Shown one piece after another: positions 7,830-17,205 of a stretch of DNA of 55,754 nt. This stretch comes from an uncultured Alphaproteobacteria bacterium. Its GTDB lineage: Bacteria > Pseudomonadota > Alphaproteobacteria > HIMB59. The stretch is from the NCBI GenBank assembly GCA_902588615.1, contig CACIPV010000007.1, positions 1 to 55,754 on the forward strand. Direction: 5' to 3'. Under the pieces are notes generated by a model. The model had not been told where the DNA came from. It saw only the letters and a program-made list of their open reading frames with translations, and made no database searches. Position numbers and translations under genes: made by a program. Each line of letters starts with the position of its first letter. Within the stretch, counting starts at the first letter, position 1.

Positions 7830-8891
7830 ATGAAAGCACAAGTATTACATAGCTATGACCCTGAGATGAAACAGGACGTTTGGGTAAAGGAAGAGGAAGT
7901 TCCAAACCCAAAACTTGAAAAGGCATCTGACGTCATTGTTAAAATTGGAGCAGCAGGCGTCTGCAGAACAGATTTACATGTCATCGAAGGTGAGTGGAGA
8001 CATATCCAGGACCCTGATGATAAACTTTTACCATGTGTAATGGGTCACGAAAATGCTGGATGGATTGAGGAAGTTGGAAGTGATGTAGAGGGATTTAAAA
8101 AAGGTGACTCAGTTATTCTCCATCCAATTATCTCTGGAACCAATGGCACTTGTTTAAGTTGTAGAAAAGGTTTAGACACTCACGCTGAGAACGGAATTTT
8201 TCCAGGATTAAATGTTAAAGAAGGTGGATACTCTGAATTATTAAAAACAAGTGTAAGAAATCTTATCAAGATTCCGAACACATTAACCCCTAAAGATGTT
8301 GCACCATTTTCTGATGCGGGTTTAACCGCATATCGTGTTGCAAAAAAAGCAACAAGACATCTTTTACCAGGTGAGAACTGTGTTGTAATAGGTGCAGGTG
8401 GTTTGGGTCACATAGCTATCCAATGTTTAAAAGCAATGTGTGCTGCAAATATAATTATTGTAGAAAAATCTGAAACTGCACTTAAGCATGCTATGCCTCT
8501 TGGTGGAGATCATGGTGTTTTAATTGATGGTAATGAAGTAGATAGAGTTATGGAATTAACCAAAGGTCTTGGTGCAGAGGCAGTCATCGATATGGTGGGA
8601 GAAAAAGGTTCAACTTCAATGGGTCTTAGTATGACTAAAAATACAGGGTCTTATTATATAGTTGGTTACGGAGAAGATATTAAAATCAAATCCGTTGATA
8701 TGATTATTTCTGAGAGAAATATCATAGGAAATTTAATTGGTACATGGTCCGAACTTTATGAGCTAATGGAATTGGCAAATAAAGACCTAGTAAGGTTATC
8801 CATGCAGGAGTACAAGCTTAGTGAAGCCAATAAAGCTCTGCATGATCTTAATAACGGTCTTGTAAAAGGAAGAGCAGTTTTAGTACCATAA
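7830..8891 (+). CDS. Zinc-dependent alcohol dehydrogenase (MDR family)
   Basis: A 353-aa medium-chain dehydrogenase oxidising an alcohol or polyol with NAD(P). Catalytic zinc ligands appear in GVCRTDLH and GHENAGWIEEVG; the cofactor motif is VVIGAGGLGHIA. The structural zinc lobe is reduced: only two cysteines (GTCLSCRKG) remain of the usual four, and the region reads THAENG afterwards. Start at ATG 7830 behind GGGAGG; a TTG three nt earlier is less likely. The sugar/polyol transporter operon begins 59 nt downstream, so an imported polyol is a plausible substrate. Confidence 0.9.
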   Translation: MKAQVLHSYDPEMKQDVWVKEEEVPNPKLEKASDVIVKIGAAGVCRTDLHVIEGEWRHIQDPDDKLLPCVMGHENAGWIEEVGSDVEGFKKGDSVILHPIISGTNGTCLSCRKGLDTHAENGIFPGLNVKEGGYSELLKTSVRNLIKIPNTLTPKDVAPFSDAGLTAYRVAKKATRHLLPGENCVVIGAGGLGHIAIQCLKAMCAANIIIVEKSETALKHAMPLGGDHGVLIDGNEVDRVMELTKGLGAEAVIDMVGEKGSTSMGLSMTKNTGSYYIVGYGEDIKIKSVDMIISERNIIGNLIGTWSELYELMELANKDLVRLSMQEYKLSEANKALHDLNNGLVKGRAVLVP

Positions 8892-8950
8892 AAAGTTTGT
8901 TATCAGATTAAGTTCTGAGCAAAAAACGAAGTATTAAGGGAGGGAAATAT

Positions 8951-10477
8951 ATGAAACTTAAAACTTTGATAAGCGCCTTGGCGTCTGTCCTCTTGATAGG
9001 CAGCCAAGTTGCACATGCAGACAAGTGGGGAGATCAATTTCCACACATCGCTGCTACAGGAGACATTCCTGGAATGTGTTCTTATGAGTCTATGTCTCAA
9101 AAAGACTATAGCGGAAGAACACTTACTATAAATACACACGCTATCCCTGTTATGGGAGAGCCAACCGCTCTTCACGCTGAGCAGTTTGAAAAATTAACAG
9201 GTGCTAAAGTAGAAGTAACACATACTCCTGCTGGTGACCTATATTCAAAGGCAATGGTTCCTTTCCAAGCTGGTCAGGCTCCATATGATATCGTCTTTGG
9301 TTTTTCAAACTTTATCAATGACTGGAAAAGATATTTAGCGCCCGTGCCACAAGAGTATGTGGACCAAATGGATGGCGTATCAGCCTCACACAAGGCTATC
9401 GCTTCATGGGACGGTGTTATGTATCAGTATCCTGTTGATGGTGACAGACACTATTTAAAATATAGAAAAGACGTCATCGATAATCCTGAGATGCAAGCTA
9501 AGTATAAAGCGGATACAGGTAAGGAATTAAAAGTTCCAACAACTTGGAAAGAGTACGGAGAAATGGCTTCTTATTTTAATGGTTGGGACTGGGATGGTGA
9601 CGGAGAACTAGAATATGGTTCTGCTGAGGTTATGAAAAAAGATGACCTTATGTATGCTGCTTTCTATTCGCGTTCAGTTGCTTACGCCAAAAATGAGAGA
9701 ACCCCAGGAGGTTTCTTCTTTGATTTAGAAACCATGGAACCATTAATTAATAACCCTGGATTTGTTGAAGCCCTTACAGATTGGGTTGATGCAGTTAACT
9801 ATGTACCACCTGGTGGAATTAACTTTGGTCTTGGAGACGAAATTAATTCTTTTGGTGGTGGCCAGACCTTATTTAGTTTCTCATGGGATGATGCTTTTGT
9901 TGCTGCAATGCAACCAGATAGCCCAATTGCAAACCAAGTTGGTGCCGCACAACTTCCTGGTGCTGATAAAGTATGGAACAGAGATAATGGAATGTGGGAT
10001 GCTAAATATAACCAAGCCCCTTTCTTCGTTTGGGGATGGGCAGTTGGTGTTGCAGGCAAGTCAGAAAATAAAGACGTCGCCTTTGATTATCTTTGCTTTT
10101 TTGCAAATGGTGCCAATCACCAAGCAGATATCGGAATTGGTCGATTTGGTGTGAATCCATTTATGGAAGAGGACTTCAAGGCTGATGTTTGGACACAAAT
10201 TGGTTGGGACAAAGATATTGCTCAATCATATGTCGACACACTTGCTGATATGGAAAAAAGCACTAACAGAGTATTTCCATTAAGAGTTCCTGGTACTTTT
10301 GAGTTCAACAGTGCACTAGCGACTGGAACTGCAAAAGCTCTAGCAGGACAACTATCTCCTCAAGAAGCACTTGACGAAGTTTATGCTGAGTGGGTGTCAA
10401 TTCTCGATAGAGTTGGTGCTGATAACGTAAGAGATGCATATGCTGTCGGTGTTAAAATGGAAGATAACGAATTATAA
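8951..10477 (+). CDS. Sugar/polyol ABC transporter substrate-binding protein
   Basis: A 508-aa periplasmic binding protein with a Sec signal peptide (about residues 1-23, ending HAHA-like SQVAHA), preceded by a strong AAGGGAGGG ribosome site. The mature part is a large two-lobe ESP1-type fold rich in aromatic residues (FNGWDWDGDGE, FSFSWDDAF, PFFVWGWAVGVAG), longer than most CUT1 binding proteins. It is the first gene of a complete transporter operon whose two ATPases resemble GlpS and GlpT of the rhizobial glycerol importer, so a glycerol- or polyol-like ligand is plausible but not shown. Confidence 0.9.
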   Translation: MKLKTLISALASVLLIGSQVAHADKWGDQFPHIAATGDIPGMCSYESMSQKDYSGRTLTINTHAIPVMGEPTALHAEQFEKLTGAKVEVTHTPAGDLYSKAMVPFQAGQAPYDIVFGFSNFINDWKRYLAPVPQEYVDQMDGVSASHKAIASWDGVMYQYPVDGDRHYLKYRKDVIDNPEMQAKYKADTGKELKVPTTWKEYGEMASYFNGWDWDGDGELEYGSAEVMKKDDLMYAAFYSRSVAYAKNERTPGGFFFDLETMEPLINNPGFVEALTDWVDAVNYVPPGGINFGLGDEINSFGGGQTLFSFSWDDAFVAAMQPDSPIANQVGAAQLPGADKVWNRDNGMWDAKYNQAPFFVWGWAVGVAGKSENKDVAFDYLCFFANGANHQADIGIGRFGVNPFMEEDFKADVWTQIGWDKDIAQSYVDTLADMEKSTNRVFPLRVPGTFEFNSALATGTAKALAGQLSPQEALDEVYAEWVSILDRVGADNVRDAYAVGVKMEDNEL

Positions 10478-10497
10478 ACTATAATTTCGTTTTAATT

Positions 10498-10527
10498 AGT
10501 GATCGCTCATAGTATTGAGCGATCACT
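10498..10527 (+). promoter_or_regulatory. Strong stem-loop after the binding-protein gene
   Basis: AGTGATCGCTC, 8-nt loop, GAGCGATCACT: an 11-bp perfect stem between the binding-protein stop and the first permease. No U-run follows, so it is more likely a partial terminator or 3' stabiliser that keeps binding-protein mRNA more abundant than permease mRNA. Confidence 0.7.
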
Positions 10528-10561
10528 CCAAAGATTAATTTTAGAAAATATTTAATACTGA

Positions 10562-11425
10562 ATGAACTTTAAACATAAATATGTATTTTTGCTTCCAGGT
10601 TTAATAGTTTTAATTGGTATATTAATTTTTCCTATAATTTTTACGGTAAGATTAAGTTTATCAGGATGGAATAGTTTTAATCCTGGATTAGATTTCATAG
10701 GTCTAAAAAATTATATTCGATTATTTACTGATGATCCTCGTTTTTGGCAGTCTTTTTTTAGATTAAGTTTTTTAGCAATAACTACTGTTTTTCTTCAATA
10801 TATAATTGGGTTTGCTTTGGCTCATATGGTCTGGAAGGACATTAAGTTTAAAAGATTTTTTAGAGTTTTATTTCTCATTCCAATGATGACTACTCCAGTA
10901 ATTATGACTGTTATTTGGAGAACTTTTTTTCATGAGTCTTTAGGGCCTTTGAATGATTTTCTGAGTATCTTCGGTCTACAGCCACCATGGTTATCTAGTC
11001 CTGGTTTAGCAAAAGTCTCTATTATTGTAGTAGAAGTTTGGCAGTGGACATCGTTTATGTTCTTATTAATGTTGGCTGGACTTTTAAGTTTGCCTAAAGA
11101 GCCTTTTTTAGCAGCAGCTGTTGATGGCGCTTCCCCATTTAAAAAATTTATCTACGTCACCTTTCCACTGATGGCACCTATATCTATTGGTGCAATCATA
11201 ATAAGACTTATTGAAGCTTCTAAAATTATGGATACAGTTTTTGTTTTGACAAGTGGAGGCCCAGGTACATCGACGGAGACATCTAGCTTTTTCATTTTCA
11301 TAAAAGGGCTTCGAGAATTCCAAATGGGATATGCTGCAACAGCCTCTTTTACGTATCTTATTATTATGATCATAAGTTTGACTGTTATTGTTAAAGTTTT
11401 AACGAAAGTTTTGATGAGAGAGTAA
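10562..11425 (+). CDS. Sugar/polyol ABC transporter permease 1
   Basis: A 287-aa CUT1 permease with six predicted transmembrane segments and an EAA loop (AAAVDGASPFKKFIYVTFPLM). The N-terminal helix begins almost at once (YVFLLPGLIVLIG), as in short LacF/GlpP-like subunits. It pairs with the next gene, whose ATG follows the stop by one nt, to form the membrane channel of the glpSTPQV-like importer. Confidence 0.9.
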   Translation: MNFKHKYVFLLPGLIVLIGILIFPIIFTVRLSLSGWNSFNPGLDFIGLKNYIRLFTDDPRFWQSFFRLSFLAITTVFLQYIIGFALAHMVWKDIKFKRFFRVLFLIPMMTTPVIMTVIWRTFFHESLGPLNDFLSIFGLQPPWLSSPGLAKVSIIVVEVWQWTSFMFLLMLAGLLSLPKEPFLAAAVDGASPFKKFIYVTFPLMAPISIGAIIIRLIEASKIMDTVFVLTSGGPGTSTETSSFFIFIKGLREFQMGYAATASFTYLIIMIISLTVIVKVLTKVLMRE

Positions 11426-11426
11426 A

Positions 11427-12275
11427 ATGCCCAGATTATACACATTTTTGAAATATTTCTTTGTTGTACTTTGGGCTTGCTTTGTTATAGCACCTTTTCT
11501 TTGGGCTATATCAACCTCTTTTAAGGATTTTAATTCAGTTACAGGTGGAGCGACATATATCCCTTGGTTGCAGTTTGAGCCAACATTAGACGGATGGAGT
11601 GTTTTATTTAAGCCTGGTTCTCAAGGCGGCATAAATATTATTGGACCATATTTCAATAGTATTTTTGTTACATTAACAGCAAGTTTGATCAGTATTGTGT
11701 TAGGCACATTAGCTGCTTACGCTTTATCTCGATATACATTCAAAGCTGGTATTGTTAAAAATAATGATATTACGTTTTTTTTTATATCCCAAAGAATTAT
11801 GCCACCTGTTGTATTGTCAATTCCTTTTTTTATTTTTTTAAGTTCGCTAGGGCTGCTAGATAGTCTCGCTGGTTTAATCCTTGTTTATATCGTTTTACTA
11901 ATGCCAATTGCTGTTTGGATTATGGTTGATTTTTTTAATCGTGTTCCTAGAGAAATTGATGAAACAGCTTTAATTGATGGATGTAACCCATTTCAAGCTT
12001 TTTTTAAAGTAGTTCTTCCAAATTCAGTTCCAGGCATGTTAGTAGCAGGTTTGTTTTGTATTATCTTTGGTTGGATTGATTTTTTCTTTGCCTTTATTTT
12101 AACTTTTACAAAGGTACAGTTACTACCAGTTAAAATTGTAGCATTAAACTCTTCAATTACACCATGGTGGAGTTTATCTGCAGCAGCACTCGTATCAGTC
12201 GCTCCGTTAATAATCGTAGCATTTATTGTAGAGCGTTATTTATCAAAGGGCAATTTATCTGGAGCTTTAAAATAA
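11427..12275 (+). CDS. Sugar/polyol ABC transporter permease 2
   Basis: A 282-aa MalG-type permease. The EAA loop reads DETALIDGCNPFQAFFKVVLP and the C-terminus ends GNLSGALK, close to rhizobial GlpQ-type endings. The stop overlaps the ATG of the first ATPase (TAATG), so the two are translationally coupled. Confidence 0.9.
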   Translation: MPRLYTFLKYFFVVLWACFVIAPFLWAISTSFKDFNSVTGGATYIPWLQFEPTLDGWSVLFKPGSQGGINIIGPYFNSIFVTLTASLISIVLGTLAAYALSRYTFKAGIVKNNDITFFFISQRIMPPVVLSIPFFIFLSSLGLLDSLAGLILVYIVLLMPIAVWIMVDFFNRVPREIDETALIDGCNPFQAFFKVVLPNSVPGMLVAGLFCIIFGWIDFFFAFILTFTKVQLLPVKIVALNSSITPWWSLSAAALVSVAPLIIVAFIVERYLSKGNLSGALK

Positions 12276-13345
12276 TGTCTTTAATGCTCAATCATATTTC
12301 TTTTAAACCAACAGAGGAATATCATTTAAATGATATTAGTTTGAGATTTGAATCAGGAAAAATGTATACAATATTGGGTAGAACCTTATCAGGAAAAACT
12401 ACACTTTTAAAAACTATTGCTGGCCTTCAAACACCTGACTCGGGATCTATAAATTTTGATGATACAGATTTTTTGTCAATTCCTGTTTGGAAAAGAAACG
12501 TAGCCATGGTTTACCAGCAATTTATAAATTACCCACATTTAAATGTCAGAGATAATATCGCTTTCCCTTTAAAACAAAGGAAAATGGATGAAAATTTGAT
12601 TGAAAGTGAAGTCAAAGAAGCAATGGAGAAAGTTGGTTTGATTGGTTTTGAGTCAAGAAAAATTCAAGAACTATCCGGAGGACAGCAACAAAGAGTAGCT
12701 CTTGCAAGATCTTTGGCAAAAAAAGCAAAAATACTTTTATTAGATGAACCTCTCGTTAACCTTGATTACAAATTAAGAGAAGGTCTTCGAGAGGAGTTTA
12801 AAAAACTTTTTAATGTTTCTGATGAGTCAAACTCAATTTTAATTTATGCTAGCACAGATCCTTTGGAGGCGATGCAACTCAACGGTAATATTATTGTAAT
12901 TGATGAAGGTAAAATACTCCAATCAGGTACAGCTAAAGATGTATTTGAAAATCCTGCAACTGCTAAAGTTGCTGAAATAACCAATGACCCAGCAATGAAT
13001 ATTAATAAATGTCTTATACAAGATAATTCTTTGATTATGAATGATAGTGTTCAAATCCAAATCCCTGATCAACTTAAATCAATACCTAATGGAAAGTATC
13101 TTGTAGGCATTAGAGCCACAGATATATACCTTGATGATCAAGGTTTTGCTTTTGATGTAGAAATTTCAGAAATATCAGGCTCAGAGACCTTTCTCCACTT
13201 GCGTAATAATAACTTAAAATGTGTAGCTACAATTGAAGAGGTAAAAACTTATAATACAAATGAGGTTGTAAAAATTAATTTTGATAAATCAAAAATTTAT
13301 TTGTTTGAGGAGTCAGGGGAACTGCAGCATTCTCCTTATCAATAA
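12275..13345 (+). CDS. ABC transporter ATPase, GlpS type
   Basis: A 356-aa ATPase, start at ATG 12275. The Walker A loop is atypical (GRTLSGKTT), the Q-loop reads MVYQQFINYP, the signature is LSGGQQQR, Walker B ends LLDEP. The switch segment is YASTDPLEAM, with no histidine where most ABC ATPases have HD. The same combination (GPTLSGKTS, MVYQQFINYP, YATTEPSEA) is known in GlpS of the Rhizobium glycerol importer. It lacks the catalytic switch His and pairs with the next ATPase in an asymmetric dimer. Confidence 0.88.
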   Translation: MSLMLNHISFKPTEEYHLNDISLRFESGKMYTILGRTLSGKTTLLKTIAGLQTPDSGSINFDDTDFLSIPVWKRNVAMVYQQFINYPHLNVRDNIAFPLKQRKMDENLIESEVKEAMEKVGLIGFESRKIQELSGGQQQRVALARSLAKKAKILLLDEPLVNLDYKLREGLREEFKKLFNVSDESNSILIYASTDPLEAMQLNGNIIVIDEGKILQSGTAKDVFENPATAKVAEITNDPAMNINKCLIQDNSLIMNDSVQIQIPDQLKSIPNGKYLVGIRATDIYLDDQGFAFDVEISEISGSETFLHLRNNNLKCVATIEEVKTYNTNEVVKINFDKSKIYLFEESGELQHSPYQ

Positions 13346-13347
13346 TA

Positions 13348-14418
13348 ATGGCTAAAATAATTTTAGACAACATTGCACACACTTATGAACCCAATGCAAA
13401 TAATCCAATATTTGCTCTGAAAGAAATGTCTCTTTCTTGGGCAGATGGTGGACGTTATGCGTTGCTTGGTCCCTCTGGTTGTGGAAAGACTACAATGTTA
13501 AATATTATGAGTGGATTGGTTAGGCCCTCTCACGGAAAAGTATTTTTTGACGAAAGAGAAGTAACCTCTATGATTACCGAAGATAGAAACATTGCTCAAG
13601 TGTTTCAATTCCCAGTAATTTATGGAACAATGACTGTATATGAAAATCTTGCCTTTCCTCTAAAATGTCGACAATTTCCAGAGGATCAAATAGAAAGAAA
13701 AGTTAGAGAAGTTGCAGAAATTTTGAATTTACAGGATTATTTGAGTAATCGAGCAAAAGGATTAACAGCAGATCAAAAGCAATTAATCTCTCTTGGAAGA
13801 GGTTTAGTACGAGAGGATGTAGCTGCTATATTAATGGATGAGCCACTGACTGTAATTGACCCTGATTTAAAATTTCGACTTAGAAGAAAACTAAAAGAAA
13901 TTAATGATAAATACAAGACAACATTGATATATGTAACCCATGATCAAAATGAGGCAATGACATTTGCAGATAATATTATAGTCATGGATCAAGGTGAAGT
14001 TGTACAGGCAGGATCACCAAAGGATCTTTTTGAGAGGCCTCAAACAACATTTGTCGGTTATTTTATTGGTTCACCTGCAATGAATTTATATAAATGCTCC
14101 GCAAGCTCTCAAAACGAAATTAGTATTGGTGCAAAAGCATTCAAAGTTAAAACAAATATTAATTCTAATTCAGATAATCTAAAACTAGGAATTCGCTCTG
14201 AATATATTACAGTTGAGAGTGAACATAGTGATAACTCATTAGAAGCTGATGTAATTGAAGTTGAAGATTTTGGAAATTATAAACTTATCACAGCATCTTT
14301 TGACTCATTAAAAATTAAAGCTAAAGTTAAAAGAGAATTAGATATACCTTCAGAAAAAGTTATTTTAAAATTGCCAGCAGAACATTGCTGTATATATGAA
14401 AACAATAAGCTTATCTAA
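13348..14418 (+). CDS. ABC transporter ATPase, GlpT type with degenerate signature
   Basis: A 356-aa ATPase. Walker A is canonical (GPSGCGKTT) and the switch is canonical (YVTHDQNEAM), but the ABC signature is replaced by LTADQKQLISLGRG and the Q-loop reads VFQFPVIYGTMTVYENL. These are the hallmarks of GlpT, the second ATPase of the rhizobial glycerol importer. In a GlpS/GlpT heterodimer one composite site has a normal Walker A and switch facing LSGGQ and the other is degenerate. A C-terminal TOBE-like domain follows. Confidence 0.88.
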   Translation: MAKIILDNIAHTYEPNANNPIFALKEMSLSWADGGRYALLGPSGCGKTTMLNIMSGLVRPSHGKVFFDEREVTSMITEDRNIAQVFQFPVIYGTMTVYENLAFPLKCRQFPEDQIERKVREVAEILNLQDYLSNRAKGLTADQKQLISLGRGLVREDVAAILMDEPLTVIDPDLKFRLRRKLKEINDKYKTTLIYVTHDQNEAMTFADNIIVMDQGEVVQAGSPKDLFERPQTTFVGYFIGSPAMNLYKCSASSQNEISIGAKAFKVKTNINSNSDNLKLGIRSEYITVESEHSDNSLEADVIEVEDFGNYKLITASFDSLKIKAKVKRELDIPSEKVILKLPAEHCCIYENNKLI

Positions 14419-15478
14419 TAAATTTTTTTTATATACTATTTTTTTATTATTTCTTAGTACTCATACTTACCCCATAACTTTAGAAAAGACATCAGTATTA
14501 TTAAAAAATCCTTGGGGAATGAGTTGGATAGATGATCAATTATTGATCACTCAAAAATCAGGTGAAATTTTCCTTGTAAATACAAACGATTATTCACAAA
14601 CTAAAATTGATCACAACATTCCTTTTGTTCAACACGGCCAAGGAGGTCTTTTAGATATTGTAAGTGAAAAGAATTTTATATGGGTTACTGGCTCAATTAA
14701 GAAAAATGGCAAATACACAACTGCTGTGTTTTCTGCAGAGCTTAGAGAAAATAAGCTCATTAATGAAAATCTCATATATGAGGCTTTACCATATTTTGGT
14801 AATGGTAAACACTTTGGTTCTCGAATAGAAATTCTTGATGACTACCTTTATGTAAGTATTGGTGAAAGAGGAAAAGGCATGATTGCTCAGGACTTTTCAA
14901 ATTCAATTGGCTCAATAATCAGAATACATAAAAATGGTGAGCACCCTAAAGACAATCCTTTCATATCGGGTAATGATTGGCTTCCTGAGTTATTTCAAAT
15001 TGGTGTTAGGAATCCTCAAGGGATGACTTTGGATCCGCATACTAAATCTATTTATATATCTAATCATGGACCTAAAGGAGGAGACTTTATTGGTAAAGTT
15101 GAAAGAGGTACTAATTATGGTTGGAAAAAAATAGGATGGGGAGGAACAAATTACTCTGGAACTAAAATTGGAGATGGCAATGCTTGGGAACCTGGTTTTT
15201 TAAAACCAGAATTTATTTGGGTACCTTCAATTGCAGTTAGTGGTATCAAATTCTATCAAGGAGAGGCTTTTCCAGAATGGCAAAATTCTCTTTTGGTGTC
15301 TTCATTAAAATTCAGATATTTATCTGTATTGCATAGAGAAAATAATAAATTTGTTAAAGAGGAAATTATATTTCAAGATAAAATTGGGAGAGTCAGAGAT
15401 ATGGAAATAGATAGATTGGGAAATATATATATTATTGCTGACGAGAATAGCACAAATTTATTTGTTTTAAAACCATAG
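14396..15478 (+). CDS. Soluble PQQ-type aldose sugar dehydrogenase (YliI/Asd family)
   Basis: A 360-aa secreted six-bladed beta-propeller with an N-terminal signal peptide (hydrophobic core around residues 10-20). Family blocks include NPWGMSW, HGQGGLLDI, GKHFGSRIE, FQIGVRNPQGMTLDP, NHGPKGGDF and GTNYGWKK, the region that binds PQQ and calcium in soluble glucose dehydrogenases. It would oxidise a periplasmic aldose and pass electrons to the respiratory chain. The start overlaps the ATPase gene by 23 nt. No PQQ synthesis genes are in the window, so the cofactor would come from elsewhere. Confidence 0.85.
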   Translation: MKTISLSNKFFLYTIFLLFLSTHTYPITLEKTSVLLKNPWGMSWIDDQLLITQKSGEIFLVNTNDYSQTKIDHNIPFVQHGQGGLLDIVSEKNFIWVTGSIKKNGKYTTAVFSAELRENKLINENLIYEALPYFGNGKHFGSRIEILDDYLYVSIGERGKGMIAQDFSNSIGSIIRIHKNGEHPKDNPFISGNDWLPELFQIGVRNPQGMTLDPHTKSIYISNHGPKGGDFIGKVERGTNYGWKKIGWGGTNYSGTKIGDGNAWEPGFLKPEFIWVPSIAVSGIKFYQGEAFPEWQNSLLVSSLKFRYLSVLHRENNKFVKEEIIFQDKIGRVRDMEIDRLGNIYIIADENSTNLFVLKP

Positions 15479-15498
15479 CTTTAATCTATCCTAATCAA

Positions 15499-15801
15499 AT
15501 GCGAAACATTTTACTTTTAATTTTCATATTTTTTAATTTTAGTTTGTATGCATATAATGAAGATGAAATAATTTGTATAGCAACTTATGAATTAGCTACA
15601 GATTTTTTTTCATCAATGAAAGATGAAAAAACCTCACAGGAGATGTTTTTAAAAAAACAAGAATTACTAGATAAATACGAGGATGGTCATTTTCCATTAG
15701 AAGATATAGAATTTATGAAAACAGAAATACACTATGCTTGGTCGAACAATTTTGATTTCCTTCCTCCTATTTTAGAAAACTGTATTCAAAATATTAAATA
15801 A
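15499..15801 (+). CDS. Small secreted protein of unknown function
   Basis: 100 aa: signal peptide (LLLIFIFFNFSLYA), then a short acidic helical domain with two cysteines (IICIATYE and LENCIQN) that could form a disulfide. It follows the sugar dehydrogenase by 20 nt and likely shares its transcript. No family recognised. Confidence 0.65.
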   Translation: MRNILLLIFIFFNFSLYAYNEDEIICIATYELATDFFSSMKDEKTSQEMFLKKQELLDKYEDGHFPLEDIEFMKTEIHYAWSNNFDFLPPILENCIQNIK

Positions 15802-15843
15802 AATAAGCTTATAAATGACACAATTACTTAGCTATTTTACTGT

Positions 15844-15905
15844 ATCAATAGATTGATTTTATTGTAATAATAAGAGTGCTTAATTAAGTACGATCTAATT
15901 TAGAT
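15844..15905 (+). promoter_or_regulatory. Promoter/operator region of the alpha-galactoside operon
   Basis: Three palindromes are stacked upstream of the binding-protein gene: ATCAAT-AG-ATTGAT (15844-15857), a 16-bp near-palindrome centred on CTTAATTAAG (15876-15891), and ATCTAATTTAGAT (15893-15905), which ends just before the AGGAGG ribosome site at 15910. They are likely operator and promoter elements for a sugar-responsive regulator that is not in the window. Confidence 0.4.
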
Positions 15906-15920
15906 TAGTAGGAGGATAAA

Positions 15921-17162
15921 ATGAAAAAAATCATAGCTACTTTAACAGCTATTTTAGCTATGGGGTTTTCTTCTTCATTCGCAGGAACATTAGTCATTAA
16001 TACCGATTTAACTGATCCAGCTCCTAAAGCAGCGTTTGAATGGGCTTTTAATAAATTCCAAGAGGAAAATCCTGACGTTACAATTGAAGTTAATAACTTT
16101 GATCATGAAGGATACAAACAAGCAATTAGAAATTTTTTAACTACAAGTCCCCCTGATGTTTTCAATTGGTATGCAGGAAACAGAATGCTTCCATTTGTTA
16201 GAGCAGGACTTGTTGAGGATGTATCAGATATCTGGTCAGATACTGGATGGGTTGATGGAAACTTAACAGAGGGTATGTCTCACGCTAAGAAACCAATGAC
16301 TATCGGTGGCAAACAGTGGGGCATTCCATACACCTATTACCAATGGGGTGTTTATTACAGAAAAGATATTTTTGAGGCCAACGGAATTTCAGTACCAACA
16401 ACTTGGGATGAATTTGTTGCTGCCTGCGCAACATTGAAAGCCGCAGGTGTTACACCAATTACGATTGGATCAAAGTATCTTTGGACAACAGCAGGTGTCT
16501 TTGACTACTTAAATTTAAGAACAAATGGTTATGAGTTCCACATGGCTTTGACAAAAGGTGAAATACCTTACACTGACCCTAGAGTGCATGCCGTATTTGA
16601 CAAGTGGGATGAGTTAGTTAAACCAGGATATTTTCTCGAAAATCATGCCTCACTTGCTTGGCAAGAAGCAATTCCTCCAATGATTAATGGAGAGGCAGCG
16701 ATGTATGTTATGGGTAATTTCTCAGTTGCATTATTCAAAGAGGGTGGATTAACAAATGACAATCTCGGCTTTTTCCAATTCCCAGAAATAACTCCTGGTA
16801 TTCCTATGGCTGAAGAGGCACCAACGGATACGATGCACATTGCATCTGGAGCCAAAAATAAGACAGATGCTAAAAGATTTTTGATCTTTTTAAGCAGAGC
16901 AGATGTTCAAGAGGAGATGAATAAAACTCTAGGACAACTGCCAGTCAATAGTGGCTCTAAAGTTGATCCAGATCCATTTTTAGAAGCAGGTTTGAATATG
17001 TTAAATAACGCATATGCAATGGCGCAATTCTACGACAGGGATGCTCCAGCCGAAATGGCTTCTGAAGGAATGAAGGGTTTTCAAGAATATATGGTTAATC
17101 CTGATAGAAGAGATAAAATTCTTGAGCGATTAGAAAAAGTACGCCAAAGAGTTTATAAATAA
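15921..17162 (+). CDS. Alpha-galactoside ABC transporter substrate-binding protein
   Basis: A 413-aa CUT1 periplasmic binding protein with a Sec signal peptide (residues 1-21, ending SSSFAG) and a strong AGGAGG site. Blocks NTDLTDPAPKAAFEWAFNKFQEENPDV and TTSPPDVFNWYAGNRM are typical ESP1 lobes. It heads an operon with two permeases, a GH4 alpha-galactosidase, GalT and GalK, so the ligand is very probably an alpha-galactoside (melibiose-, raffinose- or galactosylglycerol-like). That is inference from neighbours. Confidence 0.9.
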   Translation: MKKIIATLTAILAMGFSSSFAGTLVINTDLTDPAPKAAFEWAFNKFQEENPDVTIEVNNFDHEGYKQAIRNFLTTSPPDVFNWYAGNRMLPFVRAGLVEDVSDIWSDTGWVDGNLTEGMSHAKKPMTIGGKQWGIPYTYYQWGVYYRKDIFEANGISVPTTWDEFVAACATLKAAGVTPITIGSKYLWTTAGVFDYLNLRTNGYEFHMALTKGEIPYTDPRVHAVFDKWDELVKPGYFLENHASLAWQEAIPPMINGEAAMYVMGNFSVALFKEGGLTNDNLGFFQFPEITPGIPMAEEAPTDTMHIASGAKNKTDAKRFLIFLSRADVQEEMNKTLGQLPVNSGSKVDPDPFLEAGLNMLNNAYAMAQFYDRDAPAEMASEGMKGFQEYMVNPDRRDKILERLEKVRQRVYK

Positions 17163-17174
17163 TCAATTTCAATT

Positions 17175-17195
17175 GGGGTGGTTTTCAACCACCCC
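17175..17195 (+). promoter_or_regulatory. Stem-loop after the alpha-galactoside binding-protein gene
   Basis: GGGGTGGTT-TTC-AACCACCCC, a 9-bp stem with a 3-nt loop, starting 12 nt after the binding-protein stop and followed by ATTTCT. It is a strong G/C hairpin in A/T-rich sequence and probably attenuates transcription into the permease genes or protects the upstream mRNA. Confidence 0.7.
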
Positions 17196-17205
17196 ATTTC
17201 TAAAC

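Noticed and set aside
9762-10154. 130-codon frame inside the polyol-binding protein gene
   Set aside because: Shadow frame of a long intact gene with clear domain blocks; no start context.
11108-11445. Minus-strand frames antisense to the permease at 10562-11425
   Set aside because: Antisense to conserved transmembrane helices; hydrophobicity is a by-product of the A/T-rich permease codons.
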